Source: Rhabdothermincola salaria
GTDB taxonomy: Bacteria; Actinomycetota; Acidimicrobiia; Acidimicrobiales; Acidimicrobilacustridaceae
Length of the DNA: 64,000 nt
Direction of reading: 5' to 3'
Assembly (NCBI RefSeq): GCF_021246445.1
Contig: NZ_JAJQXW010000004.1
Span: 219,945-283,944, forward strand
Shown: positions 6,978 to 15,766 of the stretch, piece by piece
Layout of the letters: each line of letters starts with the position of its first letter
How positions within the stretch are numbered: position 1 is the stretch's first letter
Notes under the pieces: generated by a model
Databases searched by the model: none
The model's input: only the letters and a program-made list of their open reading frames with translations
What the model was told of the DNA's origin: nothing
Translations under genes and position numbers: made by a program

Positions 6978-9900
6978 TCAGCGGCGAACCGCCGCCCCCT
7001 GGGCCAGGCGGGCGGCGAAGAGCCGGTCACCGACATCGCCGCACATGGCTTCGGCCTCGCCGAGCCAGTTGGCGGCGGTGTTGTGGTCGCCCACCAACGC
7101 CGCCAGCCCGGCCAGCTGGGCCGACACGGGCCCCCACACCGACCCGCCGCCGCCATAGCAGTTGAGCACGACGTACAGGTCCCGGTACGGGAGGAGCAGC
7201 TCGGACAGCGGCCCGGCCAGCGACCGCTCGCCGAGGCCTACCGTGGTCTCCGCCAACATGGCCAGGGTGAGCAGGCGGTTCGAGTCGTGCGGCACGGACG
7301 CGAAGCCGTCGGCGGCGAAGCGGCCGAGCTCGGCGGCCGCGGTCGTCGCCTCTCCCGCCTGGAGGGCGGCGAAGGCCTTCACCGCCCGATAGCAGGGCAC
7401 CCGAGGGTTCTCGAGGGCGGCCCGGTCGAGGAGGGGGATGACCTCGCCGGCGCGGCCCTGCAGCGTGCACAACAGGACCCGGTGCACCCCGAAGCAGGCC
7501 ATCGCCCACGAGCTGTCACCTTCGTCCGTCGCCCGCTGCAGCGACTCCACGCTGGCGGCTTCGGCCGCCTCCAGGTCGCCTTCGAGCACCAGATCGAGCA
7601 CCTTCCAGGTGGACAGCGCCCACGACCAATAGGGGTCGGGGAAGCGTTCGAGGTGCCGGGTGGCCCGGAGCATGGCCTCGCGGGCGGCGGCTCGGTCGCC
7701 GAGCACCAGCGCGTCCTCGTGGCGGTAGACGAGCGCGGCCGCGGTGACCTCGGGCAGGTGGCAGCGCTCCGACAAGGCCAACGCCTCTTCGCCTTCGCGG
7801 AACCGTTCGGCGGTGCGGTCCTGGGCCACCCGGTAGCGCTGGTCGAGCAGGGCGCGCGCCATCACCGCCGGGTCGCCGTGGCGACGAGCACGGTCCAGGG
7901 CCTCCTCGGCCGCCCGCTCGCGCTCGTCGTCGCGATCGGTCAGCAGCAGCGCCAGCGCCAACGAGCCGAGGAGCGGGATGCGCAGGTCGTCGTCGCCGGC
8001 GCTCAGGCCAACCAGGGCTTCCTCGACCAGCGCCACGTGGCGGTAGCGCGCCGGGTCGGGTGCACCCACGCCGCCCCCGCCCACGATGGCATGGACGGCC
8101 TCGGCCAAGCGGCGCGGCAGGGCGTAGAGGCGAGCGAGCTCCACGGCCTCGCCCAGGGCGTCGTCGGCGCCGGTCAGATCGCCGAGGCCGCGCCGGGCGC
8201 GACCGCGCACCACCAGCGCCCCCACCCGGTCGGCCGGCGCGGAGACGCGCGCCGAGAGCACGCCGCCCGCCAGGTGCTCGGCCATCTCCCAACCGCTGCG
8301 GTCGAGGGCGTCCTCGGCCGCGGCGAGCGCCCAGGTGCGGGCGGCGTCACCGTGGCCCTCCCCCGATCCGGCGTAGTGCCGGGCCAGCTCGATGGGGACG
8401 CCCGGGCGACCGGCCCACGGCAGGAGGGCCTCGGCCAGGCGGAGGTGGAACCAGGCCCGGCGGGCGGGTCCCAGCCCGGCGTCGACTGCGTCGCGCACCA
8501 GGGCGTGGCCGAACCGGACCCCGTCGCCGACCTCCACCAGCAGGCGGGCCCGCACCGTGGCGTCGACGGCCTCGTACAGGGCGCGATCGTCGAGCCCGGT
8601 GGCTTCCGAGAGCACGGTCAGATCGACCGACGAGCCCGCCAACGCCGCCACCGACACCACCAGCTCGGCCTCGGGGGCCAGGGTGGCCACGCGCTGGCCC
8701 ACGAGCTCGGTGAGACCGGGAGGCAGCGCCGCCGGGTCGAGGTGGCCCTCGGCGCTGGCGGCCGTCTTCACCAGCTCGGCGAGGAACAGCGGGTTGCCAC
8801 CCGTGCGCTCGTGGACGACGGTGGCGACCTCGTCGGGTCGGACCACGCCGGCGTCGGCCAGCCAGCGGGCCACCGCGTCGCGGTCGAGCCCGTCGAGCTC
8901 CACGACGGCGCTCGGCACCTTCCACGCCAGATCGGCGAGGGCGGCGGCCAGGGCCGGATGGCGCTCCCGGCAGGTGGCCACGAGCGTCACGTCCCGATCG
9001 CCGAGCTGGACCAGCACGTGGGCGAGCATCGCCAACGACTCGGCGCCGGCCCACTGCAGGTCGTCGACGACCCACACCAGCGGGCGGTCGGCCAGGCGGT
9101 CGACGACCGCCGTGACGGCACCGAACAGGCGCGAGCGGGTGATGCCCGGGGCCGCATCCTTGTCGCGGTGACCGAGGCGGACGGTCCCGAGGCCCAGCAG
9201 CGCCAGGTCGTCGCCCGACCGGGCGATCTCGGCGGTCACCCCCTCGTCGTCGGACAGGGCGTGGCGCAGCGCCGCGGCGACCGGCTCGTAGGGCAGTTCC
9301 GGAAAGGGGTCGCAGGCGCCCCACAGCACCCTGACGCCGTCGTCGCGAAGGCGTCCGCTGATCTCGGCGACCAGTCGGGTCTTGCCGACACCCGGCTCGC
9401 CCTCGATGACCAGGACCTGGGCTCGCCGATCGTCACGGTGGAAGGTGGCCAGAAGGTTCTCGAGGAGGGCGTCGCGCCCCACGAAGGGCCCGACCTGGCG
9501 ATCGTTCGCGCCGCCCACGGCCCGCCTCGTCTCGGAGGACCGCTCATCGGACCGCCGGCTCACGTCCGAGCCGTCGAGGAGCTGCTCGCGAACGGCGACG
9601 AGGCGGGGGGACGGGCCCACCCCCAACTCCCGGCGCAGGGCCTCGACGTGGGCGTCGTGGGCCTTGCGGGCCTCGTAGTGGTCTCCGCTGCCGACCAGCG
9701 CCCGGAGCAGCAGGATGAACGCGTCCTCGTCGTAGGGGTCGGTGGCGAGGAGCTGGCGCAGGGGGGTCAGGGCCTCGAGGGGGGAACCGGCCTCGACCTG
9801 GGCCCGAGCGTGGAGCCGGGAGGCTCGGCGGCACATCTCCTCGATCTCCCGACGACGCTCGTCGGCCCACACCAGGTCGACACCGGGGAGGAACCCGCCG

Positions 9901-10307
9901 ACGAGCGCCTCGGCCGCGCCGGCCGCCAGGTCCACCGCACGCGAGGCCATGCCGTCTCGCAGGGCCACCTCGGCCCGCTGGGTGTCGAGGCGGGCGGCGT
10001 CGACGTCGATGCGGGCGTGGGTCGGGATGTCGAGGGTGATCACCCCGCCGTTGGTGACGAGCACCTCTCGACCCGCACCGCTGGCCTCGAACGCCGCCCG
10101 CAGCTTGGCCAGCACCCCCCGCAACGCCCCCTGCCAGTGCGGCGAGAGCTCATCACCCCAGAGCAGGTGGGCCAACTCGTCGCGGGCGATCGGCCGGTGC
10201 CGCTCGAGGGCCAGCACGGCCAGCGCCACCTGCACCTGGGGACGGCTCACCACCACGGCGCCGGTCGGGCCGGCGATCGTCACCCCACCACAGAGCTGCA
10301 GCCGCAC
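6978..10307 (-). CDS. SARP/BTAD-AAA ATPase transcriptional regulator
   Basis: A 1109-residue regulator of the AfsR/SARP-LAL type. Residues 1-95 form a winged-helix DNA-binding domain, residues about 100-245 a bacterial transcriptional activator (BTAD) helical domain, and residues 275-600 a STAND/AAA ATPase with Walker A GEPGVGKT at 303-310 and Walker B VWVVDDLQ near 411-418. The remaining C-terminal half is TPR-like helical repeats. No LuxR helix-turn-helix is present at the C terminus. It starts with GTG and lacks a strong ribosome site. It lies 66 bases after accE on the same strand, but its regulation and targets are unknown. A second protein of the same design lies at 19913-23539. Confidence 0.88.
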   Translation of the reverse strand: MRLQLCGGVTIAGPTGAVVVSRPQVQVALAVLALERHRPIARDELAHLLWGDELSPHWQGALRGVLAKLRAAFEASGAGREVLVTNGGVITLDIPTHARIDVDAARLDTQRAEVALRDGMASRAVDLAAGAAEALVGGFLPGVDLVWADERRREIEEMCRRASRLHARAQVEAGSPLEALTPLRQLLATDPYDEDAFILLLRALVGSGDHYEARKAHDAHVEALRRELGVGPSPRLVAVREQLLDGSDVSRRSDERSSETRRAVGGANDRQVGPFVGRDALLENLLATFHRDDRRAQVLVIEGEPGVGKTRLVAEISGRLRDDGVRVLWGACDPFPELPYEPVAAALRHALSDDEGVTAEIARSGDDLALLGLGTVRLGHRDKDAAPGITRSRLFGAVTAVVDRLADRPLVWVVDDLQWAGAESLAMLAHVLVQLGDRDVTLVATCRERHPALAAALADLAWKVPSAVVELDGLDRDAVARWLADAGVVRPDEVATVVHERTGGNPLFLAELVKTAASAEGHLDPAALPPGLTELVGQRVATLAPEAELVVSVAALAGSSVDLTVLSEATGLDDRALYEAVDATVRARLLVEVGDGVRFGHALVRDAVDAGLGPARRAWFHLRLAEALLPWAGRPGVPIELARHYAGSGEGHGDAARTWALAAAEDALDRSGWEMAEHLAGGVLSARVSAPADRVGALVVRGRARRGLGDLTGADDALGEAVELARLYALPRRLAEAVHAIVGGGGVGAPDPARYRHVALVEEALVGLSAGDDDLRIPLLGSLALALLLTDRDDERERAAEEALDRARRHGDPAVMARALLDQRYRVAQDRTAERFREGEEALALSERCHLPEVTAAALVYRHEDALVLGDRAAAREAMLRATRHLERFPDPYWSWALSTWKVLDLVLEGDLEAAEAASVESLQRATDEGDSSWAMACFGVHRVLLCTLQGRAGEVIPLLDRAALENPRVPCYRAVKAFAALQAGEATTAAAELGRFAADGFASVPHDSNRLLTLAMLAETTVGLGERSLAGPLSELLLPYRDLYVVLNCYGGGGSVWGPVSAQLAGLAALVGDHNTAANWLGEAEAMCGDVGDRLFAARLAQGAAVRR

Positions 10308-10372
10308 CTGCTCGAAGCTACCGGCCAGCCCCGCGGCAGGCAGACCGGGCTGTGGTCAGGGGCGGGTGCCGG

Positions 10373-10591
10373 TCAGGGGCGGGCGCGGCGGGCCGGGACG
10401 GGCTTGGCCCACCAGCGACCCGAGAAGCGCCAGCGCGACGGCTGGTTGCTCGGAACGGAGTCGGCCACGACGAGGCGGGGCCAGCCCGCCTCGAGCGCGG
10501 CGGCGACGGCCACCGCCTCTTCCACCGTGGGGACCGGCGTGATGCCGGCCACCTGAGGGGTGCTCGTCTCGGGGATCTCTGCGTCGGTCAT
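10373..10591 (-). CDS. accE: acyl-CoA carboxylase epsilon subunit
   Basis: A 72-residue protein with the layout of actinobacterial acyl-CoA carboxylase epsilon subunits: a short N-terminal tail, a helical PTVEEAVAVAAAL segment, and a basic, Trp-rich end (WRFSGRWWAKP). In known actinobacterial complexes this subunit binds the carboxyltransferase beta subunit and stimulates activity. It begins ten bases after the pccB stop, which strongly supports the assignment. No biotin-carrying alpha subunit is in the window, so it must be encoded elsewhere. Confidence 0.82.
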   Translation of the reverse strand: MTDAEIPETSTPQVAGITPVPTVEEAVAVAAALEAGWPRLVVADSVPSNQPSRWRFSGRWWAKPVPARRARP

Positions 10592-10601
10592 CGACAGGTC
10601 C

Positions 10602-12158
10602 TCACAACGGCACGTTGCCGTGCTTGCGGTGCGGGAGCTCCTCGCGCTTGGACTTGAGCATCTCGAACCCGGCAATGACCTTGCGTCGGGTCTCGGCGGG
10701 ATCGATGACGTCGTCGACGAACCCTCGCTCGGCGGCCACGTAGGGGTTGGCGTAGCGCTCGGTGTACTCGTCGACCAGCTCGGCGCGGCGGGCGACGGGA
10801 TCGGCCGAGCTCTGCAGCTCCCGCCGGTAGAGGATCTCGACGGCGCCCTGGGGCCCCATCACGGCCAGCTCGGCCGACGGCCAGGCGAAGGCGAGATCGG
10901 CCCCGATGGACTTGGAGTTCATGACGACGTAGGCGCCGCCGTAGGCCTTGCGGGTGATCACCTGGATGCGGGGCACGGTGGCCTCGCAGAAGGCGTACAG
11001 CAGCTTGGCGCCGTGGCGGATGATGCCGCCGTACTCCTGGTCGACGCCGGGGAGGAAGCCGGGGACGTCGACGAACGTGAGCAGCGGGATGTTGAAGGCG
11101 TCGCAGGTGCGCACGAAGCGAGCGGCCTTCTCGGCCGACTCGATGTCGAGCACGCCGGCGAGGACCATGGGCTGGTTGCCGACGACGCCGACGGGCTGGC
11201 CGTTCACCCGGGCGAAGCCGCAGACGATGCTGCCGGCCCACCGGGGGAAGTACTCGAAGAAGTCACCGTCGTCGACGACCGCCTCGATGATCGTGTGCAT
11301 GTCGTAGGGCACGTTGGGGCTGCTCGGCATGATGTCGTTCAGCTCCGTGCACAGCCGGTCCGGCGGGTCGGCGGGCACGTCGATCGGCGGCATCTCGAGG
11401 TTGTTCGAGGGCAGGAACCCGAAGAGGTACCGCACGTCGTCGAGGCAGGACTTCTCGTCGGGCGACACGAAGGTGGCCACGCCCGACTTGGTGGCATGGC
11501 TCTTGGCCCCGCCCAGCTCCTCGAGCGTGACCTCCTCGCCCGTCACCGTCTTCACCACGTCGGGACCGGTGATGAACATGTGGGAGGTCTCGTCGACCAT
11601 GAAGATGAAGTCGGTCATGGCCGGGCTGTAGACCGCCCCGCCCGCGCACGGACCGAGGATCACCGAGATCTGCGGGGTGACGCCCGAGGCCAGCACGTTG
11701 CGGTGGAAGATCCCGCCGTAGCTGGCGAGGGAGACCACGCCTTCCTGGATGCGGGCACCCGCGCCGTCGTTGAGGCCGATGAGCGGCGCCCCGACGGAGA
11801 GGGCCAGGTCCATGACCTTGTGGATCTTCTCGGCGAAGACCTCGCCGAGAGCCCCACCGAAGACCGTGAAGTCCTGGGAGAAGATGAACACCTTGCGCCC
11901 GTCGATGGTGCCCCACCCGGTGATCACACCGTCGGTGTAGGGGCGCTCCTCGATGCCGCTCTCGTGGGCCCGGTGACGGGCCAGCATGTCGAGCTCGTGG
12001 AAGGAGCCCTCGTCGAGCAGGTACTCGATCCGCTCCCGGGCGAGCAGCTTGCCCTTCGAGTGCTGGCGCTCCACCGATCGCTCGGAACCGGCGTGGATGG
12101 CCTGGTCCTTGCGCTCGGCGAGCTCATCGAGCCGTTCCTGCATCGATCGTTCCGACAT
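10602..12158 (-). CDS. pccB: propionyl/acyl-CoA carboxylase beta subunit
   Basis: A 518-residue carboxyltransferase that moves carboxyl from biotin to an acyl-CoA, most likely propionyl-CoA, giving methylmalonyl-CoA. The sequence is full length and collinear with PccB/AccD5: ARERIEYLLDEGSF near the N terminus, GGALGEVFAEKI, the crotonase-like oxyanion segments GDGAGARIQEGV-like (NDGAGARIQEG) and GPCAGGAVYSPAMTDF, and RKAYGGAYVVM in the C-terminal half. Its product would feed the methylmalonyl-CoA epimerase at 40730-41206. A TACTAT -10 lies eight bases before the ATG and there is no Shine-Dalgarno sequence, so the mRNA is probably leaderless. Exact acyl chain preference is not assigned. Confidence 0.93.
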   Translation of the reverse strand: MSERSMQERLDELAERKDQAIHAGSERSVERQHSKGKLLARERIEYLLDEGSFHELDMLARHRAHESGIEERPYTDGVITGWGTIDGRKVFIFSQDFTVFGGALGEVFAEKIHKVMDLALSVGAPLIGLNDGAGARIQEGVVSLASYGGIFHRNVLASGVTPQISVILGPCAGGAVYSPAMTDFIFMVDETSHMFITGPDVVKTVTGEEVTLEELGGAKSHATKSGVATFVSPDEKSCLDDVRYLFGFLPSNNLEMPPIDVPADPPDRLCTELNDIMPSSPNVPYDMHTIIEAVVDDGDFFEYFPRWAGSIVCGFARVNGQPVGVVGNQPMVLAGVLDIESAEKAARFVRTCDAFNIPLLTFVDVPGFLPGVDQEYGGIIRHGAKLLYAFCEATVPRIQVITRKAYGGAYVVMNSKSIGADLAFAWPSAELAVMGPQGAVEILYRRELQSSADPVARRAELVDEYTERYANPYVAAERGFVDDVIDPAETRRKVIAGFEMLKSKREELPHRKHGNVPL

Positions 12159-12166
12159 GGGACGGG

Positions 12167-12172
12167 ATAGTA
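12167..12172 (-). promoter_or_regulatory. -10 element of pccB (leaderless)
   Basis: TACTAT on the minus strand, eight bases before the ATG. Transcription would begin at or next to the start codon. Confidence 0.65.
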
Positions 12173-12239
12173 CCGACCGCCCGGGCCCCCTCCGAAACGG
12201 CGGGCTCGTCGGGGGTGTCCGGCGGCGTTCCCGGGCGGC

Positions 12240-13310
12240 TCAGAGATCGAAGATCTGGTGCAGTTCGTAGGGGGCCACATGGTCGAGCTGGCCGTACGTG
12301 CACGAGGCCGGATCCCGGTCGGGCCGGAAGCGCACCAGCCGGGTGGCGTGGCGGAAGCGGTCGCCCTGGAGGTGCTCGTAGGCCACCTCGGCCACCAGCT
12401 CGGGCCGCAACGGGTGCCAGGAGAGGTCCTTCTTGGCGTTCCACCGGCTGGGGGCGCCCGGCATCCGGGTGGGCTCGGCCCCGCCGGCGGCCCCTCCCCA
12501 CCCTCGCCACGGATGGTCGGCCAGGGCGTCGCGCTCGTAGGGGGCGACTTCGTCGACGAGCTCCCCTCGACGACGCGCCGTGAACGACGTGGCCACCCCG
12601 ACGTGGTGGAGTCGCCCGCCGTCGTCGTGGAGGCCCAACAGCAACGACCCGATGCCGTCGCCGCTCTTGTGGCGCCGGTAGCCGGCCACCACCACGTCGG
12701 CGGTGCGCTGGTGCTTGACCTTGAGCTGGCTGCGCTTGTCGGGCGTGTAGACGCCGTCGAGCGCCTTGGCCATCACGCCGTCGAGCCCGGCCCCCTCGAA
12801 GCGCACGAACCAGTCCTCGGCGATGGCTCGGTCGGTCGTGGCCGGCGTGAGGTGCACCGGCGGGCGCACGCCCGCGAGCGCGGCCTCGAGCAGGGCTCGG
12901 CGCTCGGCCAGCGGACGGCCCATGAGGTCGGCGTCGTCGAGGGCGAGGAGGTCGAAGGCCACGAAGCTGGCGGGCGTCTCGGCGGCCAGCCGGTCGACGC
13001 GCGAGGCGGCCGGGTGGATGCGCTGCTGGAGGGCGTCGAAGTCGAGGCCGTCCGGGGTGGCGATCACGATCTCGCCGTCGACGACGCCGCGGTCGGGGAG
13101 CGCGGCGGACAGCGCCGCGACGAGCTCCGGGAAGTACCGGGTGAGCGGACGTTCGTTGCGGCTGCCCAGCTCGAGCTCGTCGCCGTCGCGGAAGACGATG
13201 CAGCGGAAGCCGTCCCACTTCGGTTCGAAGTGCCACCCGTCGCCCTCGGGCAACCGGTCGGCGGCCTTGGCCAGCATCGGCTTGACGGGCGGCATCACCG
13301 GCAGGTCCAC
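12240..13310 (-). CDS. ligC: ATP-dependent DNA ligase, LigC type
   Basis: A 356-residue ATP-dependent DNA ligase that seals nicks through a lysine-adenylate. Motif I is EPKWDGFR with Lys31 as nucleophile; SRNERPLTRYFPEL, DGEIV (motif III), GVMAKALDGVYTP (motif IV) and QLKVKHQRTADVVVAGY (motif V) follow, then an OB-fold to the C terminus. The length and lack of extra nuclease or polymerase domains match actinobacterial LigC. GTG at 13310 is used; ATG five codons later is possible. It lies 40 bases after the LigD-type polymerase gene, so the pair looks like a split end-joining or gap-repair module. No Ku gene is in the window. Confidence 0.92.
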   Translation of the reverse strand: MDLPVMPPVKPMLAKAADRLPEGDGWHFEPKWDGFRCIVFRDGDELELGSRNERPLTRYFPELVAALSAALPDRGVVDGEIVIATPDGLDFDALQQRIHPAASRVDRLAAETPASFVAFDLLALDDADLMGRPLAERRALLEAALAGVRPPVHLTPATTDRAIAEDWFVRFEGAGLDGVMAKALDGVYTPDKRSQLKVKHQRTADVVVAGYRRHKSGDGIGSLLLGLHDDGGRLHHVGVATSFTARRRGELVDEVAPYERDALADHPWRGWGGAAGGAEPTRMPGAPSRWNAKKDLSWHPLRPELVAEVAYEHLQGDRFRHATRLVRFRPDRDPASCTYGQLDHVAPYELHQIFDL

Positions 13311-13350
13311 GGCTCGACCGTACCGCCCGGCCCTTGCCGTCGAGCGGGGA

Positions 13351-14370
13351 TCAGCCGGTCCCGTCGGGGTGCCGGGCCCGGCTGGGCTGCACCCGGGCCG
13401 GTTCGCCGGCGGCCTTCGGGAAGTTCGGGGGCCAGGGCGCATCGCCGAGACCTTCGGCCTCGTCGCGGGCCGCCAGGTCGAGCAGGGGCTGGAGCGAGAA
13501 CGCCTGGTCGTCCATGGGCTTCTCGAGGTCGCCGACGTCGGCCCAGCGCGCCGGCACGGTGGCCAGCGTGAAGTCGGCCAGCTCGACGGCATCGAGCTCC
13601 TCCCACCGGAACGGCGCCGACACCCTGGCCTCGGGGTTGGCCCGCACCGAGTACACCGACGCCACCGTGCGATCCCGAGCGTTCTGGTTGTAGTCGAGGA
13701 ACACCCGGTCGCCTCGCTCCTCCTTCCACCACTTCGAGGTGGCCAGGTGGGGCACCCGCCGCTCGACCTCGCGGGCCAGGGCCAAGGCGGCCCGCCGCAC
13801 CTCGAGGAAGCCCCACATGGCGGCGATGCGCACGTTGACGTGGATGCCCCGCGATCCCGAGGTCTTGGGCCACCCGACGAGCTGGTGCTCCTGGAGGACG
13901 TCTCGCACCACCCCGGCGACCTCTCGGACGGCGGCGAAGGGGACCCCCGGCTGGGGATCGAGGTCGACCCGCAGCTCGTCGGGGTGGTCGAGGTCGAAGC
14001 GCCGCACGGCCCAGGGGTTGAGGTCGAGGCAACCGAGGTTCACCGCCCAGACGACGTGGGCCAGGTCGGCGGGGCAGAGCTCCTCGGCCGTGCGACCGCT
14101 CGGGAAGGCCACCGTGGTGGTCCTCAGCCACTCGGGGCGGCTCTTGGGCACCCGCTTCTGGAAGAACACCTTGCCCTCGGCGCCGTCCGGGAAGCGCTTC
14201 AGCACCGTGGGCCGGAGGTGCACGCCGCGCAGCGCCCCCTCGCCGACGAGGAGGTAGTGCTGGACCAGGTCGAGCTTGGTCTCGCCGCGAGCCGAGAAGA
14301 ACACCTTGTCGGGATTGGTGACCTTCACCTCTCGGCCGGCCACCTCCACCATGGTGAACGGGCTCGCCAT
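13351..14370 (-). CDS. LigD-type DNA polymerase/primase domain protein
   Basis: A 339-residue stand-alone archaeo-eukaryotic primase-type polymerase of the LigD POL family, which adds nucleotides or ribonucleotides at breaks and gaps. The catalytic aspartates are Asp136 and Asp138 in LRVDLDPQPG; the SGSRGIHVNVRI histidine motif and the GDRVFLDYNQNARDRTVASVYSVR segment follow as in mycobacterial PolD/Prim-PolC proteins. It precedes ligC in an apparent operon. A TAGCCT -10 lies eight bases before the ATG, so translation is probably leaderless. The gene is complete, and end-joining versus gap repair cannot be separated from sequence. Confidence 0.9.
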   Translation of the reverse strand: MASPFTMVEVAGREVKVTNPDKVFFSARGETKLDLVQHYLLVGEGALRGVHLRPTVLKRFPDGAEGKVFFQKRVPKSRPEWLRTTTVAFPSGRTAEELCPADLAHVVWAVNLGCLDLNPWAVRRFDLDHPDELRVDLDPQPGVPFAAVREVAGVVRDVLQEHQLVGWPKTSGSRGIHVNVRIAAMWGFLEVRRAALALAREVERRVPHLATSKWWKEERGDRVFLDYNQNARDRTVASVYSVRANPEARVSAPFRWEELDAVELADFTLATVPARWADVGDLEKPMDDQAFSLQPLLDLAARDEAEGLGDAPWPPNFPKAAGEPARVQPSRARHPDGTG

Positions 14371-14378
14371 GGCCGCAC

Positions 14379-14384
14379 AGGCTA
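14379..14384 (-). promoter_or_regulatory. -10 element of LigD-type polymerase gene (leaderless)
   Basis: TAGCCT on the minus strand, eight bases before the ATG at 14370. Confidence 0.55.
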
Positions 14385-14436
14385 GGTCGGCCGGCCGTCT
14401 CGAGCCCTCTGACCGACGGGCGGATGCCGGGGGCGG

Positions 14437-14466
14437 GTGACACTCCGGGCGCGGACCCCTTACCCT
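14437..14466 (+). promoter_or_regulatory. tatA promoter
   Basis: GTGACA at 14437-14442 and TACCCT at 14461-14466 are separated by 18 bases, a plausible -35/-10 pair. Transcription would start near 14473, giving a leader of about 50 bases with an AAGGA-like ribosome site before the GTG. Confidence 0.5.
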
Positions 14467-14523
14467 GTGAGGGAGGCACCCGTCGCCACACCCCGCGCGG
14501 CGTGCCGGACGAAAGGACGCCCC

Positions 14524-14727
14524 GTGTTCGCAAGCATCGGTCCCCCCGAGATCCTCATCGCCCTCCTCGTGATCGCCCTGCTCTTCGGCAGCACCAAGCT
14601 GCCCAAGCTGGCCCGGTCCCTCGGCTCGGCCAAGGGCGAGTTCGAGAAGGGCCTCAAGGACGGCGAGCAGATCAGCGCCGAGTCCGACGACGAGCCCACC
14701 AAGGACGCCAGGGACACCAAGGCCTGA
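14524..14727 (+). CDS. tatA: twin-arginine translocase subunit TatA/TatE
   Basis: A 67-residue pore-forming subunit of the Tat system for folded-protein export. One N-terminal membrane helix (IGPPEILIALLVIALLFG) is followed by the hinge and amphipathic helix TKLPKLARSLGSAKGEFEKG and an acidic, charged tail. The FG-x-x-KLP-x-LAR pattern is diagnostic of TatA. GTG at 14524 is chosen because GAAAGGAC lies upstream and it places the helix at the extreme N terminus. TatB and TatC are not nearby, which is common in actinobacteria. TatB is a weaker alternative given the short tail. Confidence 0.93.
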   Translation: MFASIGPPEILIALLVIALLFGSTKLPKLARSLGSAKGEFEKGLKDGEQISAESDDEPTKDARDTKA

Positions 14728-14786
14728 TCGCGGTCTCGGGCCTGGTCGACGGCCCGGCCTCGCCCGCTCCGACCCACCTCAGGATG

Positions 14787-14812
14787 CACAGCCCGGCGTC
14801 GGCCGGGCTGTG
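14787..14812. terminator. bidirectional terminator hairpin
   Basis: A perfect 11-bp stem (14787-14797 with 14802-14812) and GTCG loop lie between convergent tatA and the exonuclease gene. Confidence 0.8.
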
Positions 14813-14824
14813 GCGCGTCGGGGC

Positions 14825-15703
14825 TCAGGTCCGGGCGGCCGCCAGCCGCTCGGCCCGCGCGGCCAGGTCGGGGGCGTCGAGCGCCGCCGCCACCTCGGCG
14901 AAGCCCGGGGTGGGGCCGGTCCAGGCCAGCTCGGCCACCGATTCGATGGTGGGGGCATCGGTCTCGATGGTGGCGATGCGGCGGAACAGCAGGGCCAGGT
15001 CGAGGTCCTGTTGGAGGGTGCTGGCCAGCTTGGCCGCCCCTCGCACCGACACGTCCCAGTCGGTGGCCGCCGCCGGGATCTCCTCGAGGTGCCCGTAGCG
15101 GGCCAGCACGGAGGCCGCCGACTTGGCTCCCCATCCCGGGAGCCCGGGGAACCCGTCGGCGCTGTCGCCGACCAGCGCGAGGTAGTCGGGGATCGACGCC
15201 GGCGGCACGCCGAACTTCTCCTCCACGCCGGCGGCGTCGAGGACCACGCCCTTGCGTCGATCGAGCTGCACGATTCGGTCGCCGACCACGCACTGGCCGA
15301 GGTCCTTGTCGGGGGTGCAGATGCGCACCTGGTCGACGGCCGGGTCGGTGGCCGCGATCGCCGCTGCCGCCCCGAGGGCGTCGTCGGCCTCGAACTCGAT
15401 CATGGCGAAGACGGTGAAGCCGGCGGCCGCGAGCGCGTCCTCGAGCAGGGGGAACTGCGCCAGCAGCTCGGGGGGCATGCCCTCGCTGGTCTTGTAGCCC
15501 TCCCACAGCTCGTTGCGGAACGACTCGACCACGTGGTCGGTGGCGATGCCGACGTGGGTGGCGCCCTCCGCGAGCAGTTGGAGCATCGAGCCCACCACGC
15601 CGCGGGTGGCCGCCACCTCCCGTCCGTCGGCCGTCACGTGCGACGGCACGGCGAAGTGGTACCGGAACAGCTCGTAGGTCCCGTCGACCAGGTGCACCTG
15701 CAT
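14825..15703 (-). CDS. stand-alone 5'-3' exonuclease (flap-endonuclease family)
   Basis: A 292-residue nuclease related to the 5'-nuclease domain of DNA polymerase I. The N terminus HLVDGTYELFR carries the first metal aspartate. The acidic cluster EFEADDALGAA and the CTPDKDLGQ segment provide the remaining ligands, and GDSADGFPGLPGWGAKSA is the helix-3-turn-helix DNA-binding motif. No polymerase domain follows, so it is the short, separate form found in many actinobacteria. It would remove RNA primers or flaps. ATG at 15703 gives the usual family N terminus. Confidence 0.92.
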   Translation of the reverse strand: MQVHLVDGTYELFRYHFAVPSHVTADGREVAATRGVVGSMLQLLAEGATHVGIATDHVVESFRNELWEGYKTSEGMPPELLAQFPLLEDALAAAGFTVFAMIEFEADDALGAAAAIAATDPAVDQVRICTPDKDLGQCVVGDRIVQLDRRKGVVLDAAGVEEKFGVPPASIPDYLALVGDSADGFPGLPGWGAKSAASVLARYGHLEEIPAAATDWDVSVRGAAKLASTLQQDLDLALLFRRIATIETDAPTIESVAELAWTGPTPGFAEVAAALDAPDLAARAERLAAART

Positions 15704-15766
15704 GACGGCAGCCTCGCACGACCGAGGAGGAGGTGCCGTCCGGGGGTCAGGACGGAAAGGCGGGCA

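Noticed and set aside
5964..10556. Very long plus-strand open frame (1530 codons)
   Set aside because: It lies opposite the metallophosphoesterase, the first SARP regulator and accE, all of which have clear motifs. Long antisense frames are common in GC-rich DNA.
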